A stretch of DNA of 64,000 bases from Tenacibaculum sp. 190524A02b (GCF_964036645.1 NZ_OZ038525.1:558001-622000), one strand, 5' to 3'. Positions 16,270 through 24,945 are shown, counted from the first letter of the stretch. Notes: a model not told the origin generated them from the letters alone. A program made the numbers and translations.

Positions 16270-16303
16270 AATATAATATTATCTATATCTTATATTATAT
16301 TTG
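16270..16303 (+). promoter_or_regulatory. Promoter with overlapping inverted repeat, hydroxyproline operon
   Basis: TATATTTG (16296-16303) is a good -7 box 55 bp before the reductase gene. A perfect 10-bp inverted repeat AATATAATAT / ATATTATATT (16270-16279, 16292-16301) overlaps it, a place where a repressor would block transcription from the promoter. The same intergenic region serves the divergent peptidase operon. Confidence 0.45.
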
Positions 16304-16358
16304 TGTGTTAAAAGGTAATATTGAATGTGATTTATAGGAAATAGTTATTTTTAACCCT

Positions 16359-17318
16359 ATGAATAAAATTAGCCAGATATCCGATACGTTTATTGAGGAA
16401 AACACAGTGTTTTTAGAATTAATTAACGAACTACACACTACATTTTCCGCTAACGATGTAATAGTGCCTATGCGTCATCATCATGATTTTCCTAACCCAG
16501 AAGTAAATGCAGATTCTACTTTATTACTAATGCCAGCATGGAGTCCAAGTAAAAGTGCAGGGGTTAAAATAGTAACAGTGAGCCCAGAAAACGCTCAGTT
16601 TGATTTGCCATCAATTAATGGAACCTATTTATATTTAGATGCCGTAAAGGGAACTATTAAAGCTATTTTAGAAGCTAAAAGTTTAACAGCAAAAAGAACT
16701 GCTGCTGCATCTGCATTGGCTTCTTCTTTTTTGTCAAGAAAAGATGCAAGTAGTTTGTTAATGATTGGTACAGGAGCGTTATCAACAAACCTAATCAAAG
16801 CACATGCTTCGGTAAGACCTATAAAAGAAGTGTTTGTTTGGGGACGTAATTTAGACAAAGCTAAAGTCATATGTGAAGTTTTAAAAGAAGAATCGTTTAC
16901 GATAATTCCCATAGAAAAAATAGAAGATAAAATATCAGAAGTAGATATTATTTCTAGTGCAACTTTATCACCAACGCCATTAGTATTTGGAAAGTATTTA
17001 AAAGAAGGACAACATTTAGATTTAGTTGGAGCTTACAGAAAAGATACTAGAGAGGCTGATGATGAAGCAGTTCAAAAATCATCAGTATATATTGATACTT
17101 ATCAAGGAGGATTAAAAGAAGGAGGAGATATTGTAATTCCTTTAAAAACCGGAGTATTAAAAGAAGATGAGGTACAAGCAGATTTATTTGAATTATGTTC
17201 GGGTAAAAAGTCAGGAAGAAAATCTGATAATGAAATTACATTCTTTAAATCTGTAGGACATGCTTTGGAAGATTTAACAGCGGCTAACTATTACTATAAA
17301 AAATTCACGAATGAGTAA
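16359..17318 (+). CDS. Ornithine cyclodeaminase-family delta1-pyrroline-2-carboxylate reductase
   Basis: 319 residues of the ornithine cyclodeaminase/mu-crystallin family: PMRHHHDFPNP near the N-terminus, LLMPAWSP, a TAAASALASSFLSRKDASSL-type helix (TAAASALASSFLSR), then the Rossmann motif MIGTGALSTNL and DLVGAYRKDTREADDEAV. The family covers several activities. Here the start of the next gene overlaps it by 8 bp, and that gene encodes a trans-3-hydroxyproline dehydratase, whose product is delta1-pyrroline-2-carboxylate. Reduction of this product to L-proline with NAD(P)H is therefore the best assignment; a true ornithine cyclodeaminase is less likely. Confidence 0.78.
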   Translation: MNKISQISDTFIEENTVFLELINELHTTFSANDVIVPMRHHHDFPNPEVNADSTLLLMPAWSPSKSAGVKIVTVSPENAQFDLPSINGTYLYLDAVKGTIKAILEAKSLTAKRTAAASALASSFLSRKDASSLLMIGTGALSTNLIKAHASVRPIKEVFVWGRNLDKAKVICEVLKEESFTIIPIEKIEDKISEVDIISSATLSPTPLVFGKYLKEGQHLDLVGAYRKDTREADDEAVQKSSVYIDTYQGGLKEGGDIVIPLKTGVLKEDEVQADLFELCSGKKSGRKSDNEITFFKSVGHALEDLTAANYYYKKFTNE

Positions 17319-18378
17319 AGTATATCAAAATATTTTAAAACAAACTGATTTTCAAACACCCAAAGATTGGTTACAAATAAAAACCATTGATATGCATACT
17401 GGAGGTGAGCCTTTACGTATAGTTGTAGATGGTTTTCCTGAATTAAAAGGGAGTTGTGTATTAGATTATAGAAGGTATTGTAAAGAAAATTATGATACTT
17501 TAAGAAAAGCCCTGATGTTTGAACCTAGAGGTCATGCAGATATGTATGGTTGTATTTTATTACCTCCTAATGACGATGAAGGTGATTTTGGAATTATCTT
17601 TTTGCATAATGAAGGGTATTCAACTATGTGCGGACATGCAATTATAGCCATTTCAACATTAGCTATAGAAATGAATTGGGTAAATGTTAAAGAAGGAGAT
17701 AATGTATTAAAAATTGATGCGCCTTGTGGAAGAATAGTGTCTTATACTAGTGTTAAAGAAGGTAAAGTAACTGGAGTTCGTTTTCATTGTGTACCTAGTT
17801 TTGTAGTAGGTTTAGATAGGGTAGTAGATGTGAAAGGAATAGGTAAAGTAACTTATGATTTGGCTTATGGAGGTGCTTTTTATGCCTATGTAGATATGGC
17901 AAAAAACAATTTCGATTTTGACTTAACTACCAATAATTACAGAAAGTTAATTTCTACTGGTATGCAGATAAAACATGCTGTAATGAATTCGGACAATGAG
18001 ATAGAACATCCTTTTGAAAAAGATTTAAGCTTTTTATACGGAACCATTTTTGTTGATAATACTAAACAAGCATCAGGAGTTGATAGTAGAAATGTATGTA
18101 TTTTTGCAGAAGGAGAAGTTGATCGTTGCCCAACAGGTTCGGGAGTATCTGGACGTATGGCAATTCATAAAGCAAGAAAAGAAATTGGTTGTGAAGAAAC
18201 TATGACCATTGAGAGTATTACAGGATCAGTATTTACAGGATCAGTAGTGGCAGAAGAAGATTATGGTACTTTTAAAGCTGTGATTCCACAAGTAGAAGGA
18301 ACTGCTTATATTACTGGTAAACATACTTTTGTGATTGATCCAAATGATCCAATGAAAGATGGTTTTATATTAAGATAA
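17311..18378 (+). CDS. Trans-3-hydroxy-L-proline dehydratase (proline racemase family)
   Basis: 355 residues of the proline racemase superfamily. The first catalytic site STMCGHA has Cys107; the second is DRCPTGSGVSGR, with Thr275 in the place where racemases and 4-hydroxyproline epimerases carry Cys (SPCGTG). The Cys/Thr pair is the hallmark of trans-3-hydroxy-L-proline dehydratases, which make delta1-pyrroline-2-carboxylate and water. THTGGEPLR-type N-terminus (MHTGGEPLR) is intact. Coupled to the reductase gene upstream by overlapping ATGAGTAA. Together they convert trans-3-hydroxyproline to proline. Cys273, two residues before the Thr, is an unusual extra feature. Confidence 0.82.
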   Translation: MSKVYQNILKQTDFQTPKDWLQIKTIDMHTGGEPLRIVVDGFPELKGSCVLDYRRYCKENYDTLRKALMFEPRGHADMYGCILLPPNDDEGDFGIIFLHNEGYSTMCGHAIIAISTLAIEMNWVNVKEGDNVLKIDAPCGRIVSYTSVKEGKVTGVRFHCVPSFVVGLDRVVDVKGIGKVTYDLAYGGAFYAYVDMAKNNFDFDLTTNNYRKLISTGMQIKHAVMNSDNEIEHPFEKDLSFLYGTIFVDNTKQASGVDSRNVCIFAEGEVDRCPTGSGVSGRMAIHKARKEIGCEETMTIESITGSVFTGSVVAEEDYGTFKAVIPQVEGTAYITGKHTFVIDPNDPMKDGFILR

Positions 18379-18410
18379 TTTTTCAATATCAAAATACATA
18401 TAAAAAGAAA

Positions 18411-18434
18411 AAGGCTGTCAGAAAAGACAGCCTT
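18411..18434. terminator. Bidirectional terminator between two convergent genes
   Basis: AAGGCTGTC (18411-18419) pairs with GACAGCCTT (18426-18434), A-rich on the left. It lies between the convergent dehydratase gene and fumC. Confidence 0.75.
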
Positions 18435-18462
18435 TAGTTATATAAAATAACGGAAGTTATAA

Positions 18463-19860
18463 TTATTTTAAACTCCCAGTCATATCTTCAGGTTTTACCC
18501 ATTGGTCATATTCCTCAGCAGTAACATAACCTAAGTTAATTGCCTCTTCTTTTAAAGTTGTACCATTAGCGTGCGCAGTATTAGCTATTTCAGCAGCTTT
18601 ATAGTATCCTATTTTAGTGTTTAATGCTGTAACTAACATTAATGAGTTATTTACAAGTTCATTAATTCTTGTATGATTAGGCATTATACCAGCAGCACAA
18701 TTTACATCAAAAGATACACACGCATCTCCAATTAATTGGGCAGATTGTAAAACATTAGCAGCCATCATTGGTTTAAATACATTTAATTCATAATGACCTT
18801 GAGTACCTCCAACAGTTACTGCTACATCATTCCCCATAACTTGCGCGCACACCATGGTAATAGCTTCTGCTTGAGTTGGGTTTACTTTACCTGGCATAAT
18901 TGAAGAACCAGGCTCATTGGCAGGAATAATAATTTCACCAATACCTGAACGAGGTCCGGATGCCATTAAGCGAATATCGTTAGCAATTTTATTTAAAGAA
19001 ACGGCTAATTGTTTTAAAGCACCATGTGTTTCTACCAATGCATCATGAGCAGCTAAAGCTTCAAATTTATTTTCAGCAGTAACAAATGGTAATCCAGTAA
19101 ATTCAGCAATGTATTTAGCTACAAGAACATCATAGCCTTTAGGTGTATTTAAACCTGTACCTACCGCAGTTCCACCTAATGCTAATTGAGCTAAATGAAC
19201 TAAAGAGTTTTTTAAGGCTTTTAATCCAAAGTTTAATTGGGCTACATATCCTGAAAATTCTTGACCTAAGGTTAGGGGAGTAGCATCCATTAAATGCGTA
19301 CGTCCAATTTTTACTACATCATTAAAAGCTTCAGATTTTGCTTGTAAAGTATCGCGTAATTGTTCAATACCAGGAATAGTAACTTCCACAATCTTTTTAT
19401 AGGCAGCAATATGCATTCCAGTCGGGAAAGTATCGTTTGATGACTGCGATTTGTTTACATCATCATTTGGTTGAATTGTTTTTTCACCTTCACCAATCAC
19501 TTTTCCAGCAATCTCATGAGCACGGTTAGCAACAACCTCATTTACATTCATGTTTGATTGTGTTCCAGAACCTGTTTGCCAAATTACTAAAGGAAATTGA
19601 TCATCATGTTTACCAGCTAAAATCTCATCACAAACCTGTCCAATTAAATCGCGTTTTTCTTCTGCTAAAACACCTAACTCACAGTTAGTAAAAGCAGCTG
19701 CTTTTTTTAGATAAGCAAATCCGTAAACAACCTCTAAAGGCATAGAAGCAGGAGCACCGATTTTAAAGTTATTACGAGAACGTTCTGTTTGTGCTCCCCA
19801 ATATTTATCAGCAGGAACTTCTACTTGTCCCATAGTATCTTTTTCGATTCTGTATTTCAT
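18463..19860 (-). CDS. fumC: Class II fumarate hydratase
   Basis: 465 residues, full length for FumC. The family signature [15 protein letters not shown] is intact (about residues 315-330), as are [14 protein letters not shown] near 95-110, [22 protein letters not shown] stretch ([19 protein letters not shown]) and [16 protein letters not shown] near 185-200. Reversible hydration of fumarate to L-malate in the TCA cycle, cytoplasmic homotetramer. Single gene transcribed leftwards, with a shared terminator. Very confident. Confidence 0.97.
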   Translation of the reverse strand: MKYRIEKDTMGQVEVPADKYWGAQTERSRNNFKIGAPASMPLEVVYGFAYLKKAAAFTNCELGVLAEEKRDLIGQVCDEILAGKHDDQFPLVIWQTGSGTQSNMNVNEVVANRAHEIAGKVIGEGEKTIQPNDDVNKSQSSNDTFPTGMHIAAYKKIVEVTIPGIEQLRDTLQAKSEAFNDVVKIGRTHLMDATPLTLGQEFSGYVAQLNFGLKALKNSLVHLAQLALGGTAVGTGLNTPKGYDVLVAKYIAEFTGLPFVTAENKFEALAAHDALVETHGALKQLAVSLNKIANDIRLMASGPRSGIGEIIIPANEPGSSIMPGKVNPTQAEAITMVCAQVMGNDVAVTVGGTQGHYELNVFKPMMAANVLQSAQLIGDACVSFDVNCAAGIMPNHTRINELVNNSLMLVTALNTKIGYYKAAEIANTAHANGTTLKEEAINLGYVTAEEYDQWVKPEDMTGSLK

Positions 19861-19948
19861 TTGTATAGTGATTTTAATATGCTTTAATTATTGATGTCCA
19901 AAATTACAAATTCTAATAGTTTTACTTATTGATTTTTACTATATTTTA

Positions 19949-19984
19949 TTGTCGGATACAAAAAATAATTATAATTTTGTATCC
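19949..19984 (+). promoter_or_regulatory. Promoter with perfect inverted repeat before the 57-aa gene
   Basis: TTG (19949-19951), 20 bp, TAATTTTG (19972-19979). A perfect 10-bp inverted repeat GGATACAAAA / TTTTGTATCC (19954-19963, 19975-19984) covers the spacer, the -7 box and the expected start site, so it is a likely operator. Confidence 0.5.
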
Positions 19985-20010
19985 CGATAACAATTTATAA
20001 TAATAGACAA

Positions 20011-20184
20011 ATGTTAGATTTTTCAGAATTCTCAGGTTTAGTTTTATTCATGTTTATATTTACAGCTGGATTTTGGTTGTTAATTTTCTTATTGACATTT
20101 GTAGTTCCTTACTGGATTGGTGGAACTATCTGGGAAAACATCAAATTAAAGAAAGAAGCTAAGAAAGCTGCTCAAGGTAAATAA
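20011..20184 (+). CDS. Small single-span membrane protein, 57 aa
   Basis: ATG at 20011, stop TAA at 20182-20184. Residues about 9-37 are strongly hydrophobic (GLVLFMFIFTAGFWLLIFLL), followed by PYWIGGTIWENIK and a Lys/Ala-rich cytoplasmic end (KLKKEAKKAAQGK). It has its own promoter-like sequence and a strong terminator at 20211-20240, so it is an independent transcript. No family name is known to me. Similar small membrane proteins are common and conserved in Flavobacteriaceae, but that is recollection, not a search. Confidence 0.75.
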   Translation: MLDFSEFSGLVLFMFIFTAGFWLLIFLLTFVVPYWIGGTIWENIKLKKEAKKAAQGK

Positions 20185-20210
20185 GAGTAGTTATTTATAA
20201 AATATTTTTA

Positions 20211-20241
20211 AGCCCGTTCATTTTTGAGCGGGCTTTTTTTC
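20211..20241 (+). terminator. Terminator after the 57-aa gene
   Basis: AGCCCG (20211-20216) with CGGGCT (20229-20234) and a run of T. Confidence 0.8.
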
Positions 20242-20307
20242 AAGTTAATGCGAACTGTAACACTTTAAAGTTTTAGGGGGCTATTTAGTAGTGTAAAAAT
20301 AACTACG

Positions 20308-20913
20308 ATGAAAAAACTACTTTGGATTTTATTTGGGATATTATGTTCGTTGATAGGTTTATATCCTATTACTTATTTTTTAATTGATAGAAAGTTTGGA
20401 TTATTAGCTTCAAAATCGACAGAGCTTTTAAGTGATAACGTATGGAATATAGCTTTCTATGCTCATATTATACTTGGAGGGTTGGCATTATTAATAGGTT
20501 GGTTACAGTTTAATAAAAAGTTAAGAAAAAGAAATATTAAATTACATAGGTTAATTGGAAAAATTTATACCATTGCCGTTTTAATTAGTGGATTAGGAGG
20601 TTTATATATTGCCTTATTTGCTACAGGAGGTATTATTAGTGGAACTGGTTTTTTTTTATTAGGTATAGTTTGGTTAACCACAACCATTTTTGGTTTTAAT
20701 GCTATTAAAAAAGGAAAAGTTGAGTTACATAAAAAGTTTATGATTTATAGTTATGCAGCATGTTTTGCAGCGGTAACTTTAAGAATTTGGCTGCCATTAT
20801 TAATAGCAGGTTTAGGTGGTTTTACGGTAGCTTATAAAATAGTAGCATGGCTTTCTTGGGTTCCAAATATATTGGTAGCATATTGGATAACTAGAAAAAG
20901 TAATGCTTTTTGA
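20308..20913 (+). CDS. DUF2306 family membrane protein
   Basis: 201 residues with about five to six membrane segments (near 5-25, 47-65, 83-105, 108-128, 146-165, 170-192). HIILGGLALLIGWLQF near residue 53 and KLHRLIGKIYTIAVLISGLGG near 77-97 carry the conserved His residues of the DUF2306 family, and HKKFMIYSYAAC near 142 repeats the pattern. These are predicted haem-binding or b-type-cytochrome-like membrane proteins of unknown role. Transcribed alone. Assignment is by pattern. Confidence 0.75.
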   Translation: MKKLLWILFGILCSLIGLYPITYFLIDRKFGLLASKSTELLSDNVWNIAFYAHIILGGLALLIGWLQFNKKLRKRNIKLHRLIGKIYTIAVLISGLGGLYIALFATGGIISGTGFFLLGIVWLTTTIFGFNAIKKGKVELHKKFMIYSYAACFAAVTLRIWLPLLIAGLGGFTVAYKIVAWLSWVPNILVAYWITRKSNAF

Positions 20914-20949
20914 AAGGATAATAGTTGTCTGCAAAAAGAACTTAAAATA

Positions 20950-21063
20950 TTAATATCCCCCACTCTTATTTTCCCAAAAAACTTTTAAAGCATCTATTAT
21001 AGTGATAACAGGGCTAATGATAAGAATTAGGATGGATAGTAGTATTTCGGTAATTCTTTTCAT
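20950..21063 (-). CDS. Possible very small membrane protein, 37 aa
   Basis: From the internal ATG at 21063 this gives MKRITEILLSILILIISPVI and a short charged tail ending in KSGGY: one transmembrane span. A longer form up to 21141 is also open. There is no convincing promoter. It may be real, but could also be chance in AT-rich DNA. Confidence 0.3.
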   Translation of the reverse strand: MKRITEILLSILILIISPVITIIDALKVFWENKSGGY

Positions 21064-21208
21064 AAAGAGAGAAACTTTTCTCGTTTCTAAAAATTCAGTT
21101 TTAAGATAATCACAGCTTTTTTCATAAATCAAAAATAACATAACAAATTGAATAAAAGCTTATTCGATGTAGAATAAGCTTTTATTGGTCTCAAAAAAAG
21201 TTAAAACT

Positions 21209-21470
21209 ATGCACTTTAGTGCATCTGGCTTTAGCTTCTAAAAACTTTCGTTATATTTATATAATATCAGTTAGTCAAAGAAGAAATAGCCATTCAGTAA
21301 GTCGTTTAACAGTACATATAGTTTGGAGTACAGGCAATATTACAGATAAAATGGTAAATGAATATTAAGAGCATCATAGAAAACCATATGATGACGGTTC
21401 AAACTTTATATTAGAATGACTTTTAGTTGTAACAAAAACTTTGGCACTTTCAGTCCATAATGGTTTATTT
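21209..21470 (+). mobile_element. Degenerate IS200/IS605-type element
   Basis: A perfect hairpin ATGCACT-TT-AGTGCAT (21209-21224) resembles the subterminal left-end palindrome of IS200/IS605 elements. 50-200 bp later lies a broken TnpA gene (21273-21419). The right end is unclear; CACTTTCAGTCC near 21445-21456 is the only candidate. The element is internally deleted and cannot move by itself. Confidence 0.6.
21273..21419 (+). pseudogene. TnpA (Y1 transposase) with internal deletion and nonsense mutation
   Basis: The frame reads RNSHSVSRLTVHIVWST, the N-terminus of one branch of IS200-type TnpA, and continues directly as GNITDKMVNEY, stop, EHHRKPYDDGSNFILE, which is the C-terminus of the same protein (WSTGNITDEMV.EYLEHH.. 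in relatives). About 100 central residues, including the catalytic HUH motif and Tyr, are absent. Both parts meet at the shared WST codons, so the loss probably went through a short repeat. The in-frame stop replaces a Leu codon (TTA to TAA). Confidence 0.65.
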
Positions 21471-21479
21471 TCTTCTGAA

Positions 21480-21839
21480 TTATCTATTTACTTTTCTATC
21501 TAAAACATAAGTAGTTATTAAAAATAGTAAGGCAACAGTTGCAGGATAAAATTCATTATCATTTACTGCTATATGTGCTGAAATTGCTAATAAAAAATTA
21601 AAGAAAAAACCAGCATATGCCCATTCTTTTACTGTTTGTGGAACTCGAAACCAAATAGCAATTAAGCCTAAAATTTTAACAATACCCATTGGGTAAATTA
21701 AATAGGTAGGGTAATTAATTTGTGTAAACATTCCTTTTACCATTTCATGATTAAAAAAGTATTGCAAGGCTCCCACCAATACTAATAGGGTGAATACTAT
21801 TTTTACTACTTTTCTCGTGATGATCATTTTTTTAGTCAT
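21480..21839 (-). CDS. DoxX-like membrane protein
   Basis: 119 residues with four hydrophobic segments (about 12-30, 46-62, 73-90, 97-113). NYPTYLIYPMGIVKILGLIAIW near residues 42-63 and EWAYAGFFFNFLLAISAH near 71-88 are typical of the DoxX-like family in Bacteroidetes. The family members are inner-membrane proteins; some have been linked to redox or quinone metabolism. It lies 64 bp downstream of a marR gene on the same strand. A perfect 20-bp palindrome sits in between (21871-21890) that also occurs before marR, so it is likely a target of that regulator. Confidence 0.78.
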   Translation of the reverse strand: MTKKMIITRKVVKIVFTLLVLVGALQYFFNHEMVKGMFTQINYPTYLIYPMGIVKILGLIAIWFRVPQTVKEWAYAGFFFNFLLAISAHIAVNDNEFYPATVALLFLITTYVLDRKVNR

Positions 21840-21870
21840 AATATTTAATTTTAATTTATTTTAAGTGTTT

Positions 21871-21890
21871 ATATTTTACATGTAAAATAT
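21871..21890. promoter_or_regulatory. MarR operator before the DoxX-like gene
   Basis: Perfect 20-bp palindrome ATATTTTACATGTAAAATAT, 31 bp upstream of the DoxX-like start. Its 16-bp core is identical to the palindrome in front of marR (22379-22394). Confidence 0.75.
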
Positions 21891-21903
21891 TTGGATAAAT
21901 TTT

Positions 21904-22356
21904 TTATTCCTTCAATTTGTCTAATATGTCACTGCTGAATTGGGCTTCTTCAACAGAAATATTGTTTAAAAAATCCATTAAACCTATTTCATCACTTTTT
22001 TTATCAATATTTTCTAATAACAAAAGCCCTTTATCGGTAATACGAACATAAACAACTCGTCTATCTGTATCAGATCGTTTTCTTTCTATTAATTCTTTCT
22101 CTAATAATTTGTCAGATAATCGTGTAGTATTAGGAGTTTTATCTATCATTAAAGATTTAACATCATTCATGTTTCTCCAGTCATTAGATCCTTTTAAAAT
22201 TCTGAGAATATTAAATTGTTGCATAGATATTCCAAATGGTTTAAGAAAATTAGAATAGGTGTTTCTAAACCAATTTCCAGTATGTATAATATTGGCTATT
22301 AAACGGTGTCTACTGTTTTCAAAATTAGTTTTTATGTCGTCATCTATTTTTGCCAT
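21904..22356 (-). CDS. MarR family transcriptional regulator
   Basis: 150 residues from the ATG at 22356 (MAKIDDDIKTNFEN); an upstream in-frame TTG exists but is less likely. The winged helix-turn-helix spans about 45-110: ISMQQFNILRILKG, then MIDKTPNTTRLSDKLLEKELIERKRSDTDRR (in part: NTTRLSDKLLEKELIERK), wing with RRVVYVRITDKG. The palindromes ATTTTACATGTAAAAT upstream of its own start and before the next gene indicate autoregulation and control of the DoxX-like gene. The inducing ligand cannot be read; phenolic or oxidant signals are common in the family. Confidence 0.88.
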   Translation of the reverse strand: MAKIDDDIKTNFENSRHRLIANIIHTGNWFRNTYSNFLKPFGISMQQFNILRILKGSNDWRNMNDVKSLMIDKTPNTTRLSDKLLEKELIERKRSDTDRRVVYVRITDKGLLLLENIDKKSDEIGLMDFLNNISVEEAQFSSDILDKLKE

Positions 22357-22378
22357 GCAAGGCAAAGGTAGTTAATTT

Positions 22379-22409
22379 ATTTTACATGTAAAATATTTAC
22401 AAGTGTAAA
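22379..22409. promoter_or_regulatory. MarR operator before marR, with a second half-matching site
   Basis: Perfect palindrome ATTTTACATGTAAAAT (22379-22394), 23 bp before the marR start, followed at once by TTTACA-AG-TGTAAA (22396-22409), a looser copy with a 2-bp spacer. Confidence 0.72.
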
Positions 22410-22470
22410 AATAAAAAACCAATGTAGTAAGTATAAATACATTGGCTTTTATTATAAAAATTCTTCACGA

Positions 22471-24945
22471 TTACCCACCAAATTCTTCACCGCCACCATC
22501 ATATTGTCTACTAGGGCGTTCACGTTTTTTCTTCTGATTAAATCGGTACGTAAAACTTAAAGAAATTTGTCTTTCTCTCCATTGAAAAGCACCTTCAGAA
22601 ATGGAAGTAGGCATTTCTCTTCCTCCAAAATAAGTTGTGTTTTCTCTTTTACGAGTATTAAATAAATCACTTACGTTTAATACAAGAGAAGCTTTGTCTT
22701 TAAATAAGTCTTTGCTAAAAGCTAAGTTTGTAACAAACATTCCTTTTCGGTCACTTTGAGCATCTGATCTTGGTCCACGGTACATTAAACGAGTTTGCCA
22801 TTGTATTTTTCCTGGTAAGGTAATTCTAGAATTAAAACGAGCAAACCAACTACTTTCATTAACTTCGTTTAATATAACAGATTGATTAGCTCCTTGTATA
22901 TCTGTATAATTATAAGTAAAAGCTTCTGTGTTAAACTTAAAATAGTTAAAAGTTGCTGATAAACGTGCCCATCTTGCAGGCGAATAATTACTAGTAAATT
23001 CAAAACCGTACCTGTTTTCGGTACCTAAATTAACAGGGGTTCTAACAAAAACAGTTTGCTCTTTTCCGTTTACAATTCTTTCTTCTCTAAAAGAAATTCC
23101 TTGCATAATATCTGTTGAATACTGATAATAGATAGAAGAATTTAACGTAAGCTTTTTAATTTTTGTAGTATAACCTAAGTCAAAAGAACTGGTGAAAGTA
23201 GGGTCAATATCTGGGTTACCTTTAAAAATATTGGTGGCAGAACTACGAGACTCAAAAGGATTAATAAACCAGTAACGAGGTCTTCTAAGTCTTCTACTAT
23301 AGCCAAGGGTTAAATTATCAGTGTCATTTAATTCATAACCTAAATTCACAGTTGGGAACCATTCTGTATAATTTTTGTCGGAGAAAGAGTTATCGGTAAG
23401 TACTCTCAAGTCAATATCAGTAATTTCTGTACGCAGTCCTAATAAATAAGAGAATTTGTTTATTTTATTACCGTATTGTGCATAAAAAGCATAAATATTT
23501 TGTTTAAACTCAATAGCATTAGAAGGGTCATACTGAAAAGGATTTCCCAATTGATCTCGTACTTTAAAATCAGAGAATAAATCTTGTAAAGTGGATTTGT
23601 GCCCTAATTCTATTTGACTATTTTCTCCAATAGGATGCACGTAATCTATTTGAATTAAATAATCCTGAGAATTTGTTATTTGTGAGTTTTGTTCAGACAA
23701 AACATTGTTAACTACTACAGGGGAATTTTCTTGTTCTTCACTATTACTATATTGCAAGTCAATAATTAATTTTTTACCCTTTCCATCAAAATTATTTGTA
23801 TAATTTAGGGCGTATTGTGTATCAGTTCCATCTTCTTCTTCTGTTTCAATACGAGTTTCTTTAAATAGATTTAGAGAAGTGTCTGTAAATAAGTATCTAT
23901 CTGTTAAATTCGTTGCAACATCATCGCCTTTAGAGTTACGATAGAAGAAAGAACCAGTAATAGAACTATTTTTTGTTAAATAATACTCTAAACCTAAAGA
24001 GGCATTAAAATTGTTGTTTTTTCTATCAAATACACGGTCCTCTACCTGTGTACTATCAATAGTTCTAGTGTTTCTATTAATATAAGAAAACTCAGAAAAA
24101 GAATTACCAGGTCCTTTCCTATAAGAATAACCTAGATTTGAAAATAAGTTAAACTTTTTAGTTCTGTAATTAAGGTTGGGTGAAAAGCTAAATTGAGTAG
24201 GGATTCCTACAGTGGTATTTATAGAACCATTAAAACCAGTAATTTTACCTTTTCTTAAAATAATATTTAAAATACCTGCGGTTCCTTCAGCGTCATACCT
24301 AGCAGATGGAGAAGTAATCACTTCAACCTTTTCAATAGCTTCAGCAGGTAAGTTGCGTAAAGCATCCGTACCATTAAGTCCAACCAAAGCAGAAGGTTTA
24401 CCATCAATTAAAATACGTACATTTTCATTTCCACGTAAACTTACGGCTCCTTCGGCATCAACATTTACAGAAGGAACATTATCGAGCACATCACTTGCAT
24501 TTCCTCCTTTTACTGTCATATCTTTACCAACGTTATATATTTTTTTATCCAATCGGATTTCAACAGTAGATTTTTCCGCTATAATTTCAACTTCTTCTAA
24601 AGTTTCTGCATCTTCACTTAATGTTATAGTACCTAAATTGGTGTCAGTAAATAATTTTTGGTTAGGAAGGCTTTTAGATTTAAAACCAATAAATTCAACT
24701 TTAACGGCATAGATTCCTTTTGGAATTTCTATTTCAAAATTACCATTATTATCGGTAACTCCACCAGTAACTTTTTTTCTTTTCAAGTGTGTTAAAATAA
24801 TAGTTGCATATTCCAAAGGTTGTTGGGTTTGGGTTTCAATTATTTTTCCTGTCAACTTCACTTTAGGTATATTTCCTTTAAAATTGGGTCTTTGTGCAAA
24901 TAAGGAAGCACTAAGGAATAAAAAAAGTAGTGTTATGTTCTTCAT
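22471..24945 (-). CDS. TonB-dependent receptor-like outer-membrane protein
   Basis: 824 residues with signal peptide (1-17). A carboxypeptidase-regulatory-like domain follows (about 28-115: GKIIETQTQQPLEYATI, FEIEIPKGIYAVKVEFIGFK), then a TonB plug (about 125-230: NAS DVLDNVPSVNVDAEG, SLRGNENVRILIDGKPS, SPSARYDAEGTAGILNI), and a C-terminal beta barrel of the OMP_b-brl_3 type ending in LSFTYRFNQKKKRERPS. The last ~20 residues are charged and extend past the barrel's usual aromatic end. No SusD partner or sigma/anti-sigma genes are adjacent, so the substrate is unknown. A pair of direct repeats lies 150-180 bp upstream. Confidence 0.88.
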   Translation of the reverse strand: MKNITLLFLFLSASLFAQRPNFKGNIPKVKLTGKIIETQTQQPLEYATIILTHLKRKKVTGGVTDNNGNFEIEIPKGIYAVKVEFIGFKSKSLPNQKLFTDTNLGTITLSEDAETLEEVEIIAEKSTVEIRLDKKIYNVGKDMTVKGGNASDVLDNVPSVNVDAEGAVSLRGNENVRILIDGKPSALVGLNGTDALRNLPAEAIEKVEVITSPSARYDAEGTAGILNIILRKGKITGFNGSINTTVGIPTQFSFSPNLNYRTKKFNLFSNLGYSYRKGPGNSFSEFSYINRNTRTIDSTQVEDRVFDRKNNNFNASLGLEYYLTKNSSITGSFFYRNSKGDDVATNLTDRYLFTDTSLNLFKETRIETEEEDGTDTQYALNYTNNFDGKGKKLIIDLQYSNSEEQENSPVVVNNVLSEQNSQITNSQDYLIQIDYVHPIGENSQIELGHKSTLQDLFSDFKVRDQLGNPFQYDPSNAIEFKQNIYAFYAQYGNKINKFSYLLGLRTEITDIDLRVLTDNSFSDKNYTEWFPTVNLGYELNDTDNLTLGYSRRLRRPRYWFINPFESRSSATNIFKGNPDIDPTFTSSFDLGYTTKIKKLTLNSSIYYQYSTDIMQGISFREERIVNGKEQTVFVRTPVNLGTENRYGFEFTSNYSPARWARLSATFNYFKFNTEAFTYNYTDIQGANQSVILNEVNESSWFARFNSRITLPGKIQWQTRLMYRGPRSDAQSDRKGMFVTNLAFSKDLFKDKASLVLNVSDLFNTRKRENTTYFGGREMPTSISEGAFQWRERQISLSFTYRFNQKKKRERPSRQYDGGGEEFGG

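Noticed and set aside
24212..24712. 166-codon frame antisense to the TonB-receptor-like gene
   Set aside because: It lies fully within a well-conserved plug domain coding region and has no recognisable protein features.
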